A stretch of 64,000 nucleotides of DNA from Bacteroidales bacterium UBA5382 (GCA_002409745.1 DHOU01000039.1:1-64000), one strand, 5' to 3'; shown: positions 43,533 through 52,308, counted from the stretch's first letter. The notes: generated by a model not told the origin, from the sequence alone. Numbers and translations: made by a program.

Positions 43533-43829
43533 TTAGAGTCTGTCAATACTTGTTTTTGGATTTCTTTTGGAGTGAAGTACTGCGTGGATGAAAATCGTTT
43601 GTTCTTCAATGGTGTAATAAATGTCGTAAGGGAACTTACGGGTAAAAGCAACTCTTGCTTCGCCATATCTTTTTTGATATTGTAATGGATGCTCTTCAAT
43701 GGATGTCAAACAATCTTCGATACTTTCGGTTAATTCTTCCGCTAATTGAAGAGTATGCTCTGCATACCATTCGATCGCTTCGGTGATATCTTGTTCGGCT
43801 AAAGATTTTACAATCACTTCATATACCAT
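43533..43829 (-). CDS. RelE/ParE superfamily toxin
   Basis: 98-residue protein with the RelE/ParE fold pattern: YEVIVKSLAEQDITEAIEWYAEH at the N-terminus, a helix pair LAEELTESIEDCLTSIEEHPLQY, then strands FPYDIYYTIEEQTIFIHAVLHSKRNP. Type II toxins of this kind cut mRNA at the ribosome (RelE) or poison gyrase (ParE); the sequence is closer to the ParE/YoeB-like plasmid-stabilisation group but the target cannot be told. Its start overlaps the upstream antitoxin stop by 11 bp, the normal antitoxin-first order. Confidence 0.85.
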   Translation of the reverse strand: MVYEVIVKSLAEQDITEAIEWYAEHTLQLAEELTESIEDCLTSIEEHPLQYQKRYGEARVAFTRKFPYDIYYTIEEQTIFIHAVLHSKRNPKTSIDRL

Positions 43830-44064
43830 ACCTATCTTTTAAGGTTGTTTTTATTTCCTGCCAGCTTTTTCCGTCGGAGGGATTCTCCTTATGGTATTCT
43901 AACCGTTGGCTCAATATTTTTTCGTAATCCGAATCCGGTTCATTTATATCGTTTTCATCCGGATCATAACTATCGGCGAGTGCATTCATCATACGTAACA
44001 ACCGATGATCTGCCGATCCGATTCGTTTAATGAGATGTTTTCTTAATTCTGCGGTTGTTCTCAT
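43819..44064 (-). CDS. Antitoxin of RelE/ParE-type module
   Basis: 81-residue acidic protein encoded directly upstream of the toxin. N-terminal MRTTAELRKHLIKRIGSADHRLLRMMNALADSY is helical; the middle (DENDINEPDSDYEKIL) is acidic and likely disordered; the C-terminus HKENPSDGKSWQEIKTTLKDRYGI resembles the toxin-binding tail of addiction-module antitoxins of this class in Bacteroidetes. Order, overlap and size identify it. A MITE-like element lies upstream of its start. Confidence 0.8.
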   Translation of the reverse strand: MRTTAELRKHLIKRIGSADHRLLRMMNALADSYDPDENDINEPDSDYEKILSQRLEYHKENPSDGKSWQEIKTTLKDRYGI

Positions 44065-44101
44065 CTTTTTTCCATTAAAATAGTTGTGAAATTATTTTGA
44101 A

Positions 44102-44200
44102 AAGAGGCTGTCTCAAAAGTAAAAATAGGGAATATTCTTTTTAATTTACAATCCGTTACTTTCACTCTTTTAATAATAACAATTTTTGAGACAGCCTCTT
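44102..44200. mobile_element. MITE-like element with 17-bp perfect inverted ends
   Basis: AAGAGGCTGTCTCAAAA (44102-44118) and its exact reverse complement TTTTGAGACAGCCTCTT (44184-44200) enclose 65 bp of AT-rich sequence; 99 bp in all. It sits between fumC and the toxin-antitoxin pair, 11 bp from the fumC stop, and may also serve as a terminator. No transposase. Confidence 0.75.
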
Positions 44201-44210
44201 CTCTATGAAA

Positions 44211-45608
44211 TCAATCCAAGGATTTGGTCATATCTTCCGGACGTACCCATTTGTCGAAATCTTCCGCCGAAACATATCCCAATCGGACGGCTTCTTCTTT
44301 CAGCGTGGTTCCGTTTTTGTGAGCCGCATTGGCGATCTCGGCCGCTTTGTAATAGCCGATCTTCGGATTCAACGCCGTCACCAACATCAATGAGTTATTC
44401 ACCAATTCCTTGATGCGTGGCTTGTTGGGCTCGATGCCCGATACGCAGTGAATGTCGAACGATACGGCTGCATCACCCAGCAGTTGGGCGCTTTGCAGGA
44501 AGTTTGCCGCCATAACCGGTTTGAAGACATTCAATTCAAAATGTCCCTGCATACCCCCTACGGCAATCGCTACGTCGTTTCCGACGACTTGCGCGCAGAC
44601 CATGGTTAATGCTTCGCATTGGGTCGGATTCACCTTTCCCGGCATGATCGAAGAGCCCGGTTCGTTGGCGGGGATAATGATTTCGCCGATGCCGCTACGC
44701 GGGCCGGAAGCCAGCAAGCGGATGTCGTTGGCTATTTTGTTGAGCGAAACGGCCACTTGTTTCAACGCTCCGTGCGTTTCCACGATAGCGTCGTGAGCAG
44801 CCAACGCCTCGAATTTGTTTTTTGCCGTCACAAAAGGAAGGCCGGTAAATTCGGCGATATGTTTAGCGACCACCACATCATAGTTTTTCGGCGTATTCAA
44901 GCCGGTTCCTACGGCCGTACCTCCAAGAGCCAGTTCGGCAAGATGCGGCAACGTATTCTCGATCGCCTTGATGCCATGTTCCACTTGAGCGGCATATCCG
45001 CTGAATTCCTGACCCAACGTCAGAGGAGTTGCGTCCATCAGGTGCGTGCGGCCGATTTTCACTACATCCTTCATTTCTTCCGATTTCGCGGCGAGCGCTT
45101 TATGCAATTGGCGCAATCCCGCGAGGGTTACTTCCACCACTTTTTTATAGCAGGCAATGTGCATGCCGGTGGGGAACGTGTCGTTTGACGATTGAGATTT
45201 GTTCACGTCATCGTTGGGCTGCAAGGTCTTTTCGCCTTCGCCGATTTTTTTTCCGGCGAGTTGATGAGCGCGGTTGGCGATCACTTCGTTCACGTTCATG
45301 TTGCTTTGCGTTCCCGATCCGGTTTGCCAGATAACCAACGGAAATTGCTCATCGAGTTTACCTTCGAGAATTTCATCGCATACCCGGGCGATGAGGTCGC
45401 GTTTTTCTTGCGATAATACCCCCAGTTCGTGGTTGGCATACGCCGCGCCCTTTTTCAGATACGCAAATCCGTAAATGATTTCAATCGGCATGGAAGCCGG
45501 AGCCCCGATCTTGAAATTGTTGCGTGAACGTTCGGTTTGCGCCCCCCAAAGCTTGTCGGCGGGAACCTTCACTTCACCCATCGTGTCTTTTTCGATTCTG
45601 TACGTCAT
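44211..45608 (-). CDS. fumC: Fumarate hydratase, class II
   Basis: Iron-independent fumarase interconverting fumarate and malate. 465 residues, family length. Hallmarks: [15 protein letters not shown] at the N-terminus, the [17 protein letters not shown] segment, [25 protein letters not shown], and the fumarase signature [13 protein letters not shown] with the catalytic Ser loop. C-terminal domain intact ([18 protein letters not shown]). Single gene with a promoter about 120 bp upstream. Confidence 0.97.
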   Translation of the reverse strand: MTYRIEKDTMGEVKVPADKLWGAQTERSRNNFKIGAPASMPIEIIYGFAYLKKGAAYANHELGVLSQEKRDLIARVCDEILEGKLDEQFPLVIWQTGSGTQSNMNVNEVIANRAHQLAGKKIGEGEKTLQPNDDVNKSQSSNDTFPTGMHIACYKKVVEVTLAGLRQLHKALAAKSEEMKDVVKIGRTHLMDATPLTLGQEFSGYAAQVEHGIKAIENTLPHLAELALGGTAVGTGLNTPKNYDVVVAKHIAEFTGLPFVTAKNKFEALAAHDAIVETHGALKQVAVSLNKIANDIRLLASGPRSGIGEIIIPANEPGSSIMPGKVNPTQCEALTMVCAQVVGNDVAIAVGGMQGHFELNVFKPVMAANFLQSAQLLGDAAVSFDIHCVSGIEPNKPRIKELVNNSLMLVTALNPKIGYYKAAEIANAAHKNGTTLKEEAVRLGYVSAEDFDKWVRPEDMTKSLD

Positions 45609-45733
45609 AATCCGTTATTTTTAAATATGTTGAAATTTTTTGTGTACGCTACTCTTTTGCGTCCGTTGTTCAAAAATGGTGTTCCGGAGATCGAAATCCA
45701 TTATTTTTCCTTTACGCGATACCGGAACGCTCA

Positions 45734-45741
45734 CAAAAATA
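45734..45741 (-). promoter_or_regulatory. -7 promoter element for fumC
   Basis: TATTTTTG on the minus strand, about 126 bp before the fumC start codon; implies a leader of about 120 nt. Confidence 0.4.
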
Positions 45742-45799
45742 CAAAGAAAAAGCCTGATCGGGAAACACACGGTAATAAAAACTTGAAAGAATATCGTAC

Positions 45800-45900
45800 A
45801 ATCGAGGGCGTCGCCCGGAGACTTTGCCGAGGGTATCGCTCGTTCTTTTACTGAGGGCCTTGCCTGGAGCCGCATCTTCGTTCGGCAACGTCCCCGGAGA
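45800..45900. repeat. Dispersed GAGGGYVTYGC repeat words
   Basis: GAGGGCGTCGCCCGGAG, GAGGGTATCGCTCGTTC and GAGGGCCTTGCCTGGAGC follow each other at 24-25-bp spacing. Related words occur at 14476 (CCGAGGGTGCAGCTCG) and 22722 (CCGAGGGTGTCGCTTGGAGC). No gene seen in the 45609-46015 gap. Confidence 0.6.
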
Positions 45901-45973
45901 AGATATAAAGACGTAATTTAAAATGAGTATAAATAATGCGGGAGGAAAAGATGCTTTTCACACCAAAAAATAC

Positions 45974-45981
45974 TACCTTTG
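45974..45981 (+). promoter_or_regulatory. -7 promoter element for feoAB
   Basis: TACCTTTG, an exact TAnnTTTG, 34 bp before the feoAB ATG. No Fur-box was recognised. Confidence 0.6.
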
Positions 45982-46015
45982 CAGTTTGCATATCAAAAAT
46001 TGATTTTGAAAATTC

Positions 46016-48508
46016 ATGCGCCTTTCAGAACTACAAACAGGACAAAGAGCATATATCACTAAAATAAACGGTAGCGGAGCTTTCCGTAAACGTATTCTTG
46101 AGATGGGATTTGTGCGCGGGCAGGAAGTGAAATCGATCCTCAACGCGCCGTTGAAAGATCCGATAAAGTACGGCATTATGGATTATGAGGTGTCGTTGCG
46201 CCGAAGTGAAGCCGTATTGGTGGAGATTTCTTACTTGAAGGAAGACACGCTTCGCTCCGAGTCCGATTTGCCCGAAGACGACAATAAGCCGCCTTTACCG
46301 GATGTAAGTCATGCAACCCCCCGCCATGCGGTTCCTTTGCGGAAAACCGATCCTAAAACCATTCACGTGGCGCTTGTCGGCAATCCGAATGCGGGAAAAA
46401 CGTCTATTTTCAATCTGGCCTCCGGAAGCCATGAACATGTGGGGAATTACGGCGGAGTGACGGTCGATTTGAAAGAAGGAACCCTTAAACATAAGGGATA
46501 TACTTTCCGGCTGATCGATTTGCCGGGCACGTATTCTTTGTCGGCTTATTCCCCCGAAGAATTGTATGTGCGGAAATATATCTTCGAAGAAAAGCCCGAT
46601 GTGATTATCAATGTCGTTTCCGCTTCGGCCGTGGAACGGAATTTATATCTCACCACGGAATTGATCGAGTTGGAGACGCCGATGGTGGTCGCGCTGAATA
46701 TGTTTGACGAGCTCGAAAAAAGCGGGCGCAAGTTCGACTATAAAAAGCTTTCGGCGATGCTCAATGTACCCATGATTCCCACTGTCGGGACAAAAGGCGT
46801 GGGTATTCCGCAGTTGCTTGAGGCGGTTATCGACCTGCATCAATCCGAAAAAAACGTTCCCCGGGAGAGTGTGAAGGTTCCCTACGGGAGAGTCTTGGAA
46901 AAATCTATCGGCGTTATGGAGCGGGAATTGCAGGAGGTCGATTTGGAACAGTTACACATGCCCAAGCGATATACGTGCGTCAAGTTATTGGAGGGAGACA
47001 AAGATGTAGAACAGGCGATCGCTGATTTGCCGAAATATGCCGATATCGTTTCCCGGAGAGATAAGGAACGTAGTTACATCGAAAAACTGTTGAAAGAGGA
47101 TCCCGAATCGGCGTTCACCAATGCGCGTTACGGATTTATTGCGGGGGCGTTGAAAGAGACGTTGGGCGCCCGGATTCATTTTTCGCTTACAACGACGAAA
47201 CTCGATGCGATATTTGCCCATAAGTATTTGGGGTTGCCGTTGTTTTTCCTGTTTTTGTGGATTACTTTTGAAGCGACATTCCGTTTGGGACAGTACCCGA
47301 TGGACTGGATTGAATGGCTGGTTGCTCAATTGGGGAATCTGCTTCGCAACGGGATGGCCGATGGGCCGTTGAAAGATTTGTTGGTCGACGGCATCATCGG
47401 TGGTGTGGGGAGTGTGATTGTTTTTCTGCCCAATATCATTATCCTCTATGCGTTTATCTCTTTTATGGAGGATTCGGGATACATGGCCCGAGCGGCTTTC
47501 ATTATGGATAAACTCATGCATGCCATTGGGTTGCACGGGAAGTCTTTCATCCCGATGATCATGGGCTTCGGGTGCAATGTGCCGGCCATCATGGCGACAC
47601 GAACCATAGAAAGCCGCAATAGCCGGATGATTACGATGTTGATTGTGCCGTTTATGTCGTGTAGCGCACGGTTACCGGTATATATTTTATTCGTCAGCGC
47701 TTTCTTTCCGCGAAACGGCAGCTTTATTTTATTGGGATTGTATGCGGCCGGCATCTTAGTAGCCGTCCTTACGGCATTGCTGCTGCGGAAAAAAATATTT
47801 ACGGAAGAAGATACGCCGTTTGTCATGGAGCTTCCTCCTTATCGCAAGCCGACGTTCAAATCGGTTATTATTCACATGTGGGACCGCTCGAAGCATTACC
47901 TGCAAAAGATGGGAGGCCCGATATTGATTGCTTCCGTCATTATTTGGTTCTTAGGCTATTTTCCTCAGAATGAAAATCGCGATAAGGCGTTTGATCAGCA
48001 AATCGAGCAGATCGAATCTCGGGTTGGGCAAGGGCAAATCGATGAGGGGGAGAGAGAGAGTCTGGTTTCCGATATTGAGTACGTGCGCAATATGGAGCAT
48101 CAGGAAAATTCGTATATCGGCAAGATTGGCAAGGCCATCGAACCGGTGATGCGTCCGCTCGGATTCGATTGGAAGATATCGGTGAGTTTGCTTTCGGGCA
48201 TGGCGGCCAAAGAGATTGTCATCAGCACCATGGGAGTATTGTACACGGGCGATAGTGAAAATCAGGAGTCGTTGCAGACACGGCTTTCCTCGGAAAGATA
48301 TGCCGATGGCTCGCCGGTGTTTACGCCGTTGGTGGTCGCCGGATTTTTATTGTTCGTACTGATTTATTTTCCTTGTATTGCGACGGTCGTGGCCATCAAG
48401 GAGGAAGCGCATTCATGGAAATGGGCGTTGTTCAGCGTGATTTATTCCACCGGTTTGGCGTGGTTGGTTGCTTTTGCCGTATTTCAAATAGGGCAGTTTT
48501 TTATGTAA
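46016..48508 (+). CDS. feoB: FeoA-FeoB fusion ferrous iron transporter
   Basis: Inner-membrane Fe(II) importer with fused FeoA. 830 residues: FeoA SH3-like domain at 1-75 (MRLSELQTGQRAYITKI, GFVRGQEV), a linker with a PPLP stretch, then the G domain with G1 GNPNAGKTS at 122-130, G3 DLPGTYSL, and G4 NMFDE in place of the usual NKxD-like NMxD; a helical GDI domain follows; the membrane part has two Gate motifs (CSARLPVY near 535 and GMAAKEIV near 720). FeoA-FeoB fusions are usual in Bacteroidetes. A small Cys-rich membrane gene follows. Confidence 0.96.
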   Translation: MRLSELQTGQRAYITKINGSGAFRKRILEMGFVRGQEVKSILNAPLKDPIKYGIMDYEVSLRRSEAVLVEISYLKEDTLRSESDLPEDDNKPPLPDVSHATPRHAVPLRKTDPKTIHVALVGNPNAGKTSIFNLASGSHEHVGNYGGVTVDLKEGTLKHKGYTFRLIDLPGTYSLSAYSPEELYVRKYIFEEKPDVIINVVSASAVERNLYLTTELIELETPMVVALNMFDELEKSGRKFDYKKLSAMLNVPMIPTVGTKGVGIPQLLEAVIDLHQSEKNVPRESVKVPYGRVLEKSIGVMERELQEVDLEQLHMPKRYTCVKLLEGDKDVEQAIADLPKYADIVSRRDKERSYIEKLLKEDPESAFTNARYGFIAGALKETLGARIHFSLTTTKLDAIFAHKYLGLPLFFLFLWITFEATFRLGQYPMDWIEWLVAQLGNLLRNGMADGPLKDLLVDGIIGGVGSVIVFLPNIIILYAFISFMEDSGYMARAAFIMDKLMHAIGLHGKSFIPMIMGFGCNVPAIMATRTIESRNSRMITMLIVPFMSCSARLPVYILFVSAFFPRNGSFILLGLYAAGILVAVLTALLLRKKIFTEEDTPFVMELPPYRKPTFKSVIIHMWDRSKHYLQKMGGPILIASVIIWFLGYFPQNENRDKAFDQQIEQIESRVGQGQIDEGERESLVSDIEYVRNMEHQENSYIGKIGKAIEPVMRPLGFDWKISVSLLSGMAAKEIVISTMGVLYTGDSENQESLQTRLSSERYADGSPVFTPLVVAGFLLFVLIYFPCIATVVAIKEEAHSWKWALFSVIYSTGLAWLVAFAVFQIGQFFM

Positions 48509-48545
48509 AAGAAGAACATTTATCCTTTTAACGTGTTTTGAAAAT

Positions 48546-48725
48546 ATGAATATACAATGGATAGTGGTTGGCCTGATTGGCCTCGCAGTCGTGGCTAAGG
48601 TCGGATACGAAATTTATAAGTTTTTCTTTGTCAAGAGGGATGACTCTTCTTATTGCGGCGGATGCCCCAGTTGCGGAGAGGTGAAGAAAGAGTTACGCTC
48701 ACCGGCACATCATGAAAGCAGGTGA
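48546..48725 (+). CDS. FeoB-associated Cys-rich membrane protein
   Basis: 59 residues, too short for standard ORF calling. One TM helix at the N-terminus (MNIQWIVVGLIGLAVVAKV), an aromatic stretch (YEIYKFFFV), then a Cys cluster YCGGCPSCGE with a Cys-x2-Cys-x2-Cys spacing and a basic tail. Matches the small FeoB-associated Cys-rich protein found behind feoB in Bacteroidetes and some Firmicutes, thought to take the place of FeoC; the Cys cluster might bind iron or an Fe-S cluster. It starts 37 bp after feoB and its end overlaps the convergent response-regulator gene by 16 bp. Confidence 0.85.
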   Translation: MNIQWIVVGLIGLAVVAKVGYEIYKFFFVKRDDSSYCGGCPSCGEVKKELRSPAHHESR

Positions 48726-49423
48726 ATGCTCAATTTATAACCATTTCCTTTTTGCAGTGTGATTTTCAGATTTGTATTTTCAGCCAGTAAAACCCGTAGG
48801 CGGCGGATGTAATTATTCAGGCTGTTTTCGTTGTATGATTCGGTGTTGCCTTCCCATGCCGCATAAAATAATTCTTCACGGGAAACAACCCGATCAAGGT
48901 TCGCCGTCAGTTTTTTCAATAACACATAGTCCATCGGGCGTAATTCTTTGATTATCCCATCTTCGGTTATAATAGCCCTGTTCCGGTTGTCCAGTAACAT
49001 ATTGCCGATACGTTCCGGCGCCCCGTCGTCTTCCTTATATCTGCCGTCTCGTTGGCGGGCAAACCGGTCGATATGCGCTGCCAGGAGTCTTACGGATAGC
49101 GGTTTATCGAGATAAGCCACCCCTCCTGCGTGTAATCCTTTTTCTTTCAGAGGTTCTTCGTGGTACGACGATATAAAAATAATAGGTAATGTGGGAAAAA
49201 TCTCATACAGGTTGCGGCCCATCTCGATGCCGTTTTGCTTTCCGAGCATGACATCCAGTACCAATACATCCGGCTGCAAGCTACGGATGTTTTCGGTGAT
49301 TCTTTCAACCGACGGGAAATAGCGGGTCTCATAGCCGCGTTCATTCAATTCTCTTACAAGTTGAGCGCCCAGCATCTTATCATCGTCTATAAGCAGTACA
49401 TTTATTTTTGGCTTCGTCTTCAT
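48710..49423 (-). CDS. OmpR-family response regulator
   Basis: 237 residues: receiver domain with the acidic LLIDDDKML, phospho-Asp in DVLVLDVMLGKQNG near residue 56 and Lys in VAYLDKPLS; C-terminal winged helix (LRPMDYVLLKKLTANLDRVVSREELFYAAWEG, NNYIRRLRVLLAENTN). Resembles the RprY-type regulators of Bacteroides. The adjacent kinase gene ends 20 bp upstream of its start, so they form an operon. It borders the peptide region on its right and may regulate it; that is inference from position. Confidence 0.92.
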   Translation of the reverse strand: MKTKPKINVLLIDDDKMLGAQLVRELNERGYETRYFPSVERITENIRSLQPDVLVLDVMLGKQNGIEMGRNLYEIFPTLPIIFISSYHEEPLKEKGLHAGGVAYLDKPLSVRLLAAHIDRFARQRDGRYKEDDGAPERIGNMLLDNRNRAIITEDGIIKELRPMDYVLLKKLTANLDRVVSREELFYAAWEGNTESYNENSLNNYIRRLRVLLAENTNLKITLQKGNGYKLSIHLLS

Positions 49424-49443
49424 CGTTCGATTTGTTTAAATCT

Positions 49444-50781
49444 TTATTCAGGAAGGGCAATGGTAAACAACGAGCCTTTGCCCGGTTCACTTTCCGCCAC
49501 AAGCGTACCGCCGTGCGCTTTGATAATATGAAAAGCATAATAGATTCCGATTCCGTTACCCTCTTTTTTGTCGGTGGTATAATAAGGATAGAAAAGATGC
49601 TTCAACTGTCGGCCCGTCATACCTGTACCGTTATCGGCGACCGTGATTTTTATGCGGTTATTATCCTTAAACGCGTGAAGGGTTACAATGGGACGGTCAT
49701 CATTGTATTTCGCCGCATTCTCTATGAGCGTACGCAAAGCCGCCTCAAACAAGTCCGGTGAAACCCGTATGGCGAGTTCGCTGTCTGCTTGATTTTTAAA
49801 CGTGATCTTTTTTTCGGGAAAAACCGCCCGCATTTCAGTTTCAATCTGTTCCAGCAGATCGTACACATATACCTCTTCTTTTTGATTATCCCGGATTTTT
49901 TGGATAGTTCGTCCCGATTGCAACATCCGTTTTATTTTATCAGACAAAAAAATCACGCGGTCGGCGCTAAGCGAGAGCGCTCCCCTCTTGGTAGCATCTG
50001 TTTCTTTTTCTTCCATGGACGTAAGCGTCAGGTACACGTATGCCAGCGGCGATTTCAAGTCGTGAATAGCGCCGCGGAACGATCGTTCCATGTTCGTCAT
50101 CTCCCCCTGCCAGCGTTTCAACTTCGCCAGGAGAATAAGGAGCACACCGATAATAATTACAGAAGCGCAAAGGGATATAAGTGTCGCTATACCCATATTC
50201 CGCAAAGGGCCTTGTTCTGCGATACCATATTCGGCGCGCAGTATGTAGCGTGCTCCGGGATAGGCGATTATCCTTTCTGCCGTGTAGCGCGCCGATAATG
50301 CTTTTTCGACGATAGGCAATGAGTAGGAAATGCTGTCGATCACCACATCTTCGTTGGAATAAAGCAGAAGGCTTCCCGACACCGTTTTGCCCATTTCTTC
50401 GGTGTGAGCGCGCAGTAAAGAATCCATGCGTGCCAGAGAAAATTTACCCGATCGTATCTGCATCAGGATAAACGCATTTTCTATCAATATCGGGGCGTTA
50501 CTGTAACTGTTTATTTTTCCCAGGTCTATGATTTTCTCAGGATGGGTTTTATATCTTCCGGGAATGGAATCGAGACGGGCTGCATGGACATAAGGTTGCG
50601 ACGACCGAAGAGAGAATGCAGAAGAAGAAACCGATTGGTTGAACGCCTTTTCAAATTCCTCCTTTTTATTTTCTTTCTTTTGATGAACGGCATTACCTAT
50701 CCATATCGCCTGTGAGCCTATTAAAACCGCCAAGGCGAGTGCAGAAGCAAAAATATAAGGTGTTATTCTCCGTTTCATCAT
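49444..50781 (-). CDS. Sensor histidine kinase paired with OmpR-type regulator
   Basis: 445 residues from ATG 50781 (50778 is equally possible). TM1 is PYIFASALALAVLIGSQAIWI, then a periplasmic sensor of about 150 residues without recognisable fold, TM2 (IATLISLCASVIIIGVLLILL), HisKA-like helix with the acceptor His in RGAIHDLKSPLAYV, and HATPase (ENAAKYNDD, DNGTGMTG, GNGIGIYYAF). The ORF could start at 50823 but that adds KKKK-rich residues overlapping an inverted-repeat end. RprX-like layout. Divergent from the double-glycine peptide gene, 297 bp away. Confidence 0.9.
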   Translation of the reverse strand: MMKRRITPYIFASALALAVLIGSQAIWIGNAVHQKKENKKEEFEKAFNQSVSSSAFSLRSSQPYVHAARLDSIPGRYKTHPEKIIDLGKINSYSNAPILIENAFILMQIRSGKFSLARMDSLLRAHTEEMGKTVSGSLLLYSNEDVVIDSISYSLPIVEKALSARYTAERIIAYPGARYILRAEYGIAEQGPLRNMGIATLISLCASVIIIGVLLILLAKLKRWQGEMTNMERSFRGAIHDLKSPLAYVYLTLTSMEEKETDATKRGALSLSADRVIFLSDKIKRMLQSGRTIQKIRDNQKEEVYVYDLLEQIETEMRAVFPEKKITFKNQADSELAIRVSPDLFEAALRTLIENAAKYNDDRPIVTLHAFKDNNRIKITVADNGTGMTGRQLKHLFYPYYTTDKKEGNGIGIYYAFHIIKAHGGTLVAESEPGKGSLFTIALPE

Positions 50782-50809
50782 AATAAATTTTTTCTTCTTA
50801 TTTCTCCTC

Positions 50810-50833
50810 CGAAAAAAAATCAAAACAGTTTCT
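50810..50833. mobile_element. Lone MITE end
   Basis: CGAAAAAAAATCAAAACAGTTTCT matches the right end of the 26389 element except for internal A/T changes (AAATCAAAACAGTTTCT is the shared part). No partner end within 200 bp either side. It lies just upstream of the kinase start. Confidence 0.5.
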
Positions 50834-50947
50834 AAGCAAAAGTAGCAAAATTGTGCTGATGTAAAAAAGTATTCTTCAATAAAATAGCAATTGAAAATCC
50901 TTTGCGAAAATTTCCTCTAATGTAGGCAGCTTCCCTTTAGCTTTACA

Positions 50948-50975
50948 ATATATAGATTTTGCCTATACTATATAT
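50948..50975. promoter_or_regulatory. Inverted repeat between kinase and peptide gene
   Basis: ATATATAG (50948-50955) and CTATATAT (50968-50975) flank a 12-nt spacer. It lies 100 bp before the peptide ATG in the intergenic region shared with the two-component system, so an operator is possible. AT-rich, so chance is also possible. Confidence 0.3.
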
Positions 50976-51077
50976 CGATTCTTTCGATGAAGAGATTATG
51001 TTGCGATTATATAACGTTCCGAAAACTCTTCCTAATATTGCAGCGTATACTATTATTCACAATTAATAATCAAAACA

Positions 51078-51233
51078 ATGGAAGTATTCAATGCACAACA
51101 ACTGAATTCGGTAAAAGGCGGTTCTTCAGGAACTGAAAAAGAAGATGAAGATAATTCGATTATTGTCATTATCGATGGAGTACCCTATATTGTTACCCCG
51201 CATGGATTGAAGCCGGTAGTGGTACTAAAGTAA
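51078..51233 (+). CDS. Double-glycine leader peptide, acidic core, no cysteine
   Basis: 51 residues. MEVFNAQQLNSVKGG has the shape of a double-glycine leader: a short helix with Leu/Val at conserved spacing ending in Lys-Gly-Gly. The predicted product after cleavage at GG is SSGTEKEDEDNSIIVIIDGV followed by PYIVTPHGLKPVVVLK, acidic then hydrophobic with a His and no Cys. GG leaders direct C39 peptidase-ABC export in bacteriocin and signal-peptide systems. It follows a short AT-rich region with ATAATCAAAACA before ATG. Not in standard gene calls because of size. Role (bacteriocin, pheromone, structural peptide) is not determined. Confidence 0.65.
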   Translation: MEVFNAQQLNSVKGGSSGTEKEDEDNSIIVIIDGVPYIVTPHGLKPVVVLK

Positions 51234-51343
51234 TCCTCAATTTTGGAGAGATTCCGCTAAACGGCTCAAAACCGTTTGACGGATAAAATAATAATTCATG
51301 AAGTGCGAATAATTACGCCAAAAGGCAAAAAAACAAAACGATT

Positions 51344-51814
51344 ATGGATTTAAATCTGATCTCTGCAACGCTCTCTGGTGAAGATGCGGAAGAAGTTCGC
51401 AAGGCTTTTGCGACGATCAACACGAAGTTGCCGTTCCTTTCCACGATGCAAAGCGCGGAAGTGAGCGGGGTATTTAAAGTGGGAAACAACTACCAGCCGT
51501 TCCTCGAATTGGCCAAGGAAGTAGTCGATACCCACCCCGAAATTCTGCCGGCAGTGTTTAATGCCGCGGAGTTCGATAAGGATTATTCGCTTTACAAAAC
51601 ACTTCAACCCGTTTCCCTCCAAGCCGAAGAGATCAGCGAAGGGTTGAAAAAGTCGGTGATGGCCGTCGGTGGCGACACCATCAATGCCGCGTTCGAGGTG
51701 TACACGGCCGTCAAGCAGCACAAGGACAAGGTGCCGGGGCTAAGCGTGTTTTACGAAGCGATGTTCGCATTCTTCAAAAGAACCCGGAGCAAAAAGGATG
51801 AGACGAGAAAATAA
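51344..51814 (+). CDS. Hypothetical helical protein, copy A of cassette
   Basis: 156 residues, soluble, no signal peptide, no Cys. It is predicted to be nearly all helical (SGEDAEEVRKAFATINTKL, ELAKEVVDTHPEILPAVF, AEEISEGLKKSVMAVGGDT, EVYTAVKQHKDK) with a basic C-terminus (FFKRTRSKKDE). A copy with about 93% identical residues is encoded at 56294. I do not recognise a named family. Small helical proteins next to GG-leader peptides are sometimes immunity proteins, but nothing here proves that. Start is the ATG where the two copies begin to match. Confidence 0.7.
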   Translation: MDLNLISATLSGEDAEEVRKAFATINTKLPFLSTMQSAEVSGVFKVGNNYQPFLELAKEVVDTHPEILPAVFNAAEFDKDYSLYKTLQPVSLQAEEISEGLKKSVMAVGGDTINAAFEVYTAVKQHKDKVPGLSVFYEAMFAFFKRTRSKKDETRK

Positions 51815-51933
51815 GGCTTTTTTGCGCTTCTATGTGCGGTGATAACACAAGCGGCAGGATAGTACAGAGTGTTCTCAAGCCACTTTCGAGCGGAATGCCG
51901 TTTTTTGATACATTAAATTACAGGGATATACGG

Positions 51934-52266
51934 ATGAAGATGAAAACAAAAATAAGAATACTAAGGGAGAAAATAACCGGATGCCTGAGGCAAATGCTAC
52001 ATTTCTTTCCGTTACGGGAAATCCTGTTTGGTTTCCCGTCGGAAAAGGTTTACTGTCCCGTTAAGGATAGAATGCCGTTTCTTTTGCCGGAATTTCGCTT
52101 AGAGAAAAACATCGCTTCGGGAAATTTCTTCTTTTGTCATTCGTTGAAGCGTAACACATTCTTATGCCTGATCGGCAAAAACAACCTGGACACATCCGGC
52201 TGCAGCCGTTTTTCTCAATTCCGGCGGTTGCAGCCGATTAGGAAAAACAGGATTTTTCCTGTTTAG
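51934..52266 (+). CDS. Hypothetical Cys-containing protein, copy A
   Basis: 110 residues, basic, starting MKMKTKIRILREKITGCLRQ. A relative at 57136 shares the start and the blocks FFPLREIL, VYCPV and LIGKNNLDTSGCS with substitutions spread over the length but no frameshift, which supports a real coding sequence, though the amino-acid composition (Phe/Leu/Arg/Cys) is odd. No domain recognised. It follows the helical-protein gene by 119 bp. Could be a degraded or non-coding part of the cassette. Confidence 0.45.
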   Translation: MKMKTKIRILREKITGCLRQMLHFFPLREILFGFPSEKVYCPVKDRMPFLLPEFRLEKNIASGNFFFCHSLKRNTFLCLIGKNNLDTSGCSRFSQFRRLQPIRKNRIFPV

Positions 52267-52308
52267 AAATTGAGAGACAAGCGGAAAATCTGTATTTATA
52301 CAAATTGT

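Noticed and set aside
44102..44200. Simple intrinsic terminator for fumC
   Set aside because: The 17-bp arms are 65 bp apart and end-like sequences with the same style occur at 52639; a mobile-element origin fits better, though a terminator role may be added.
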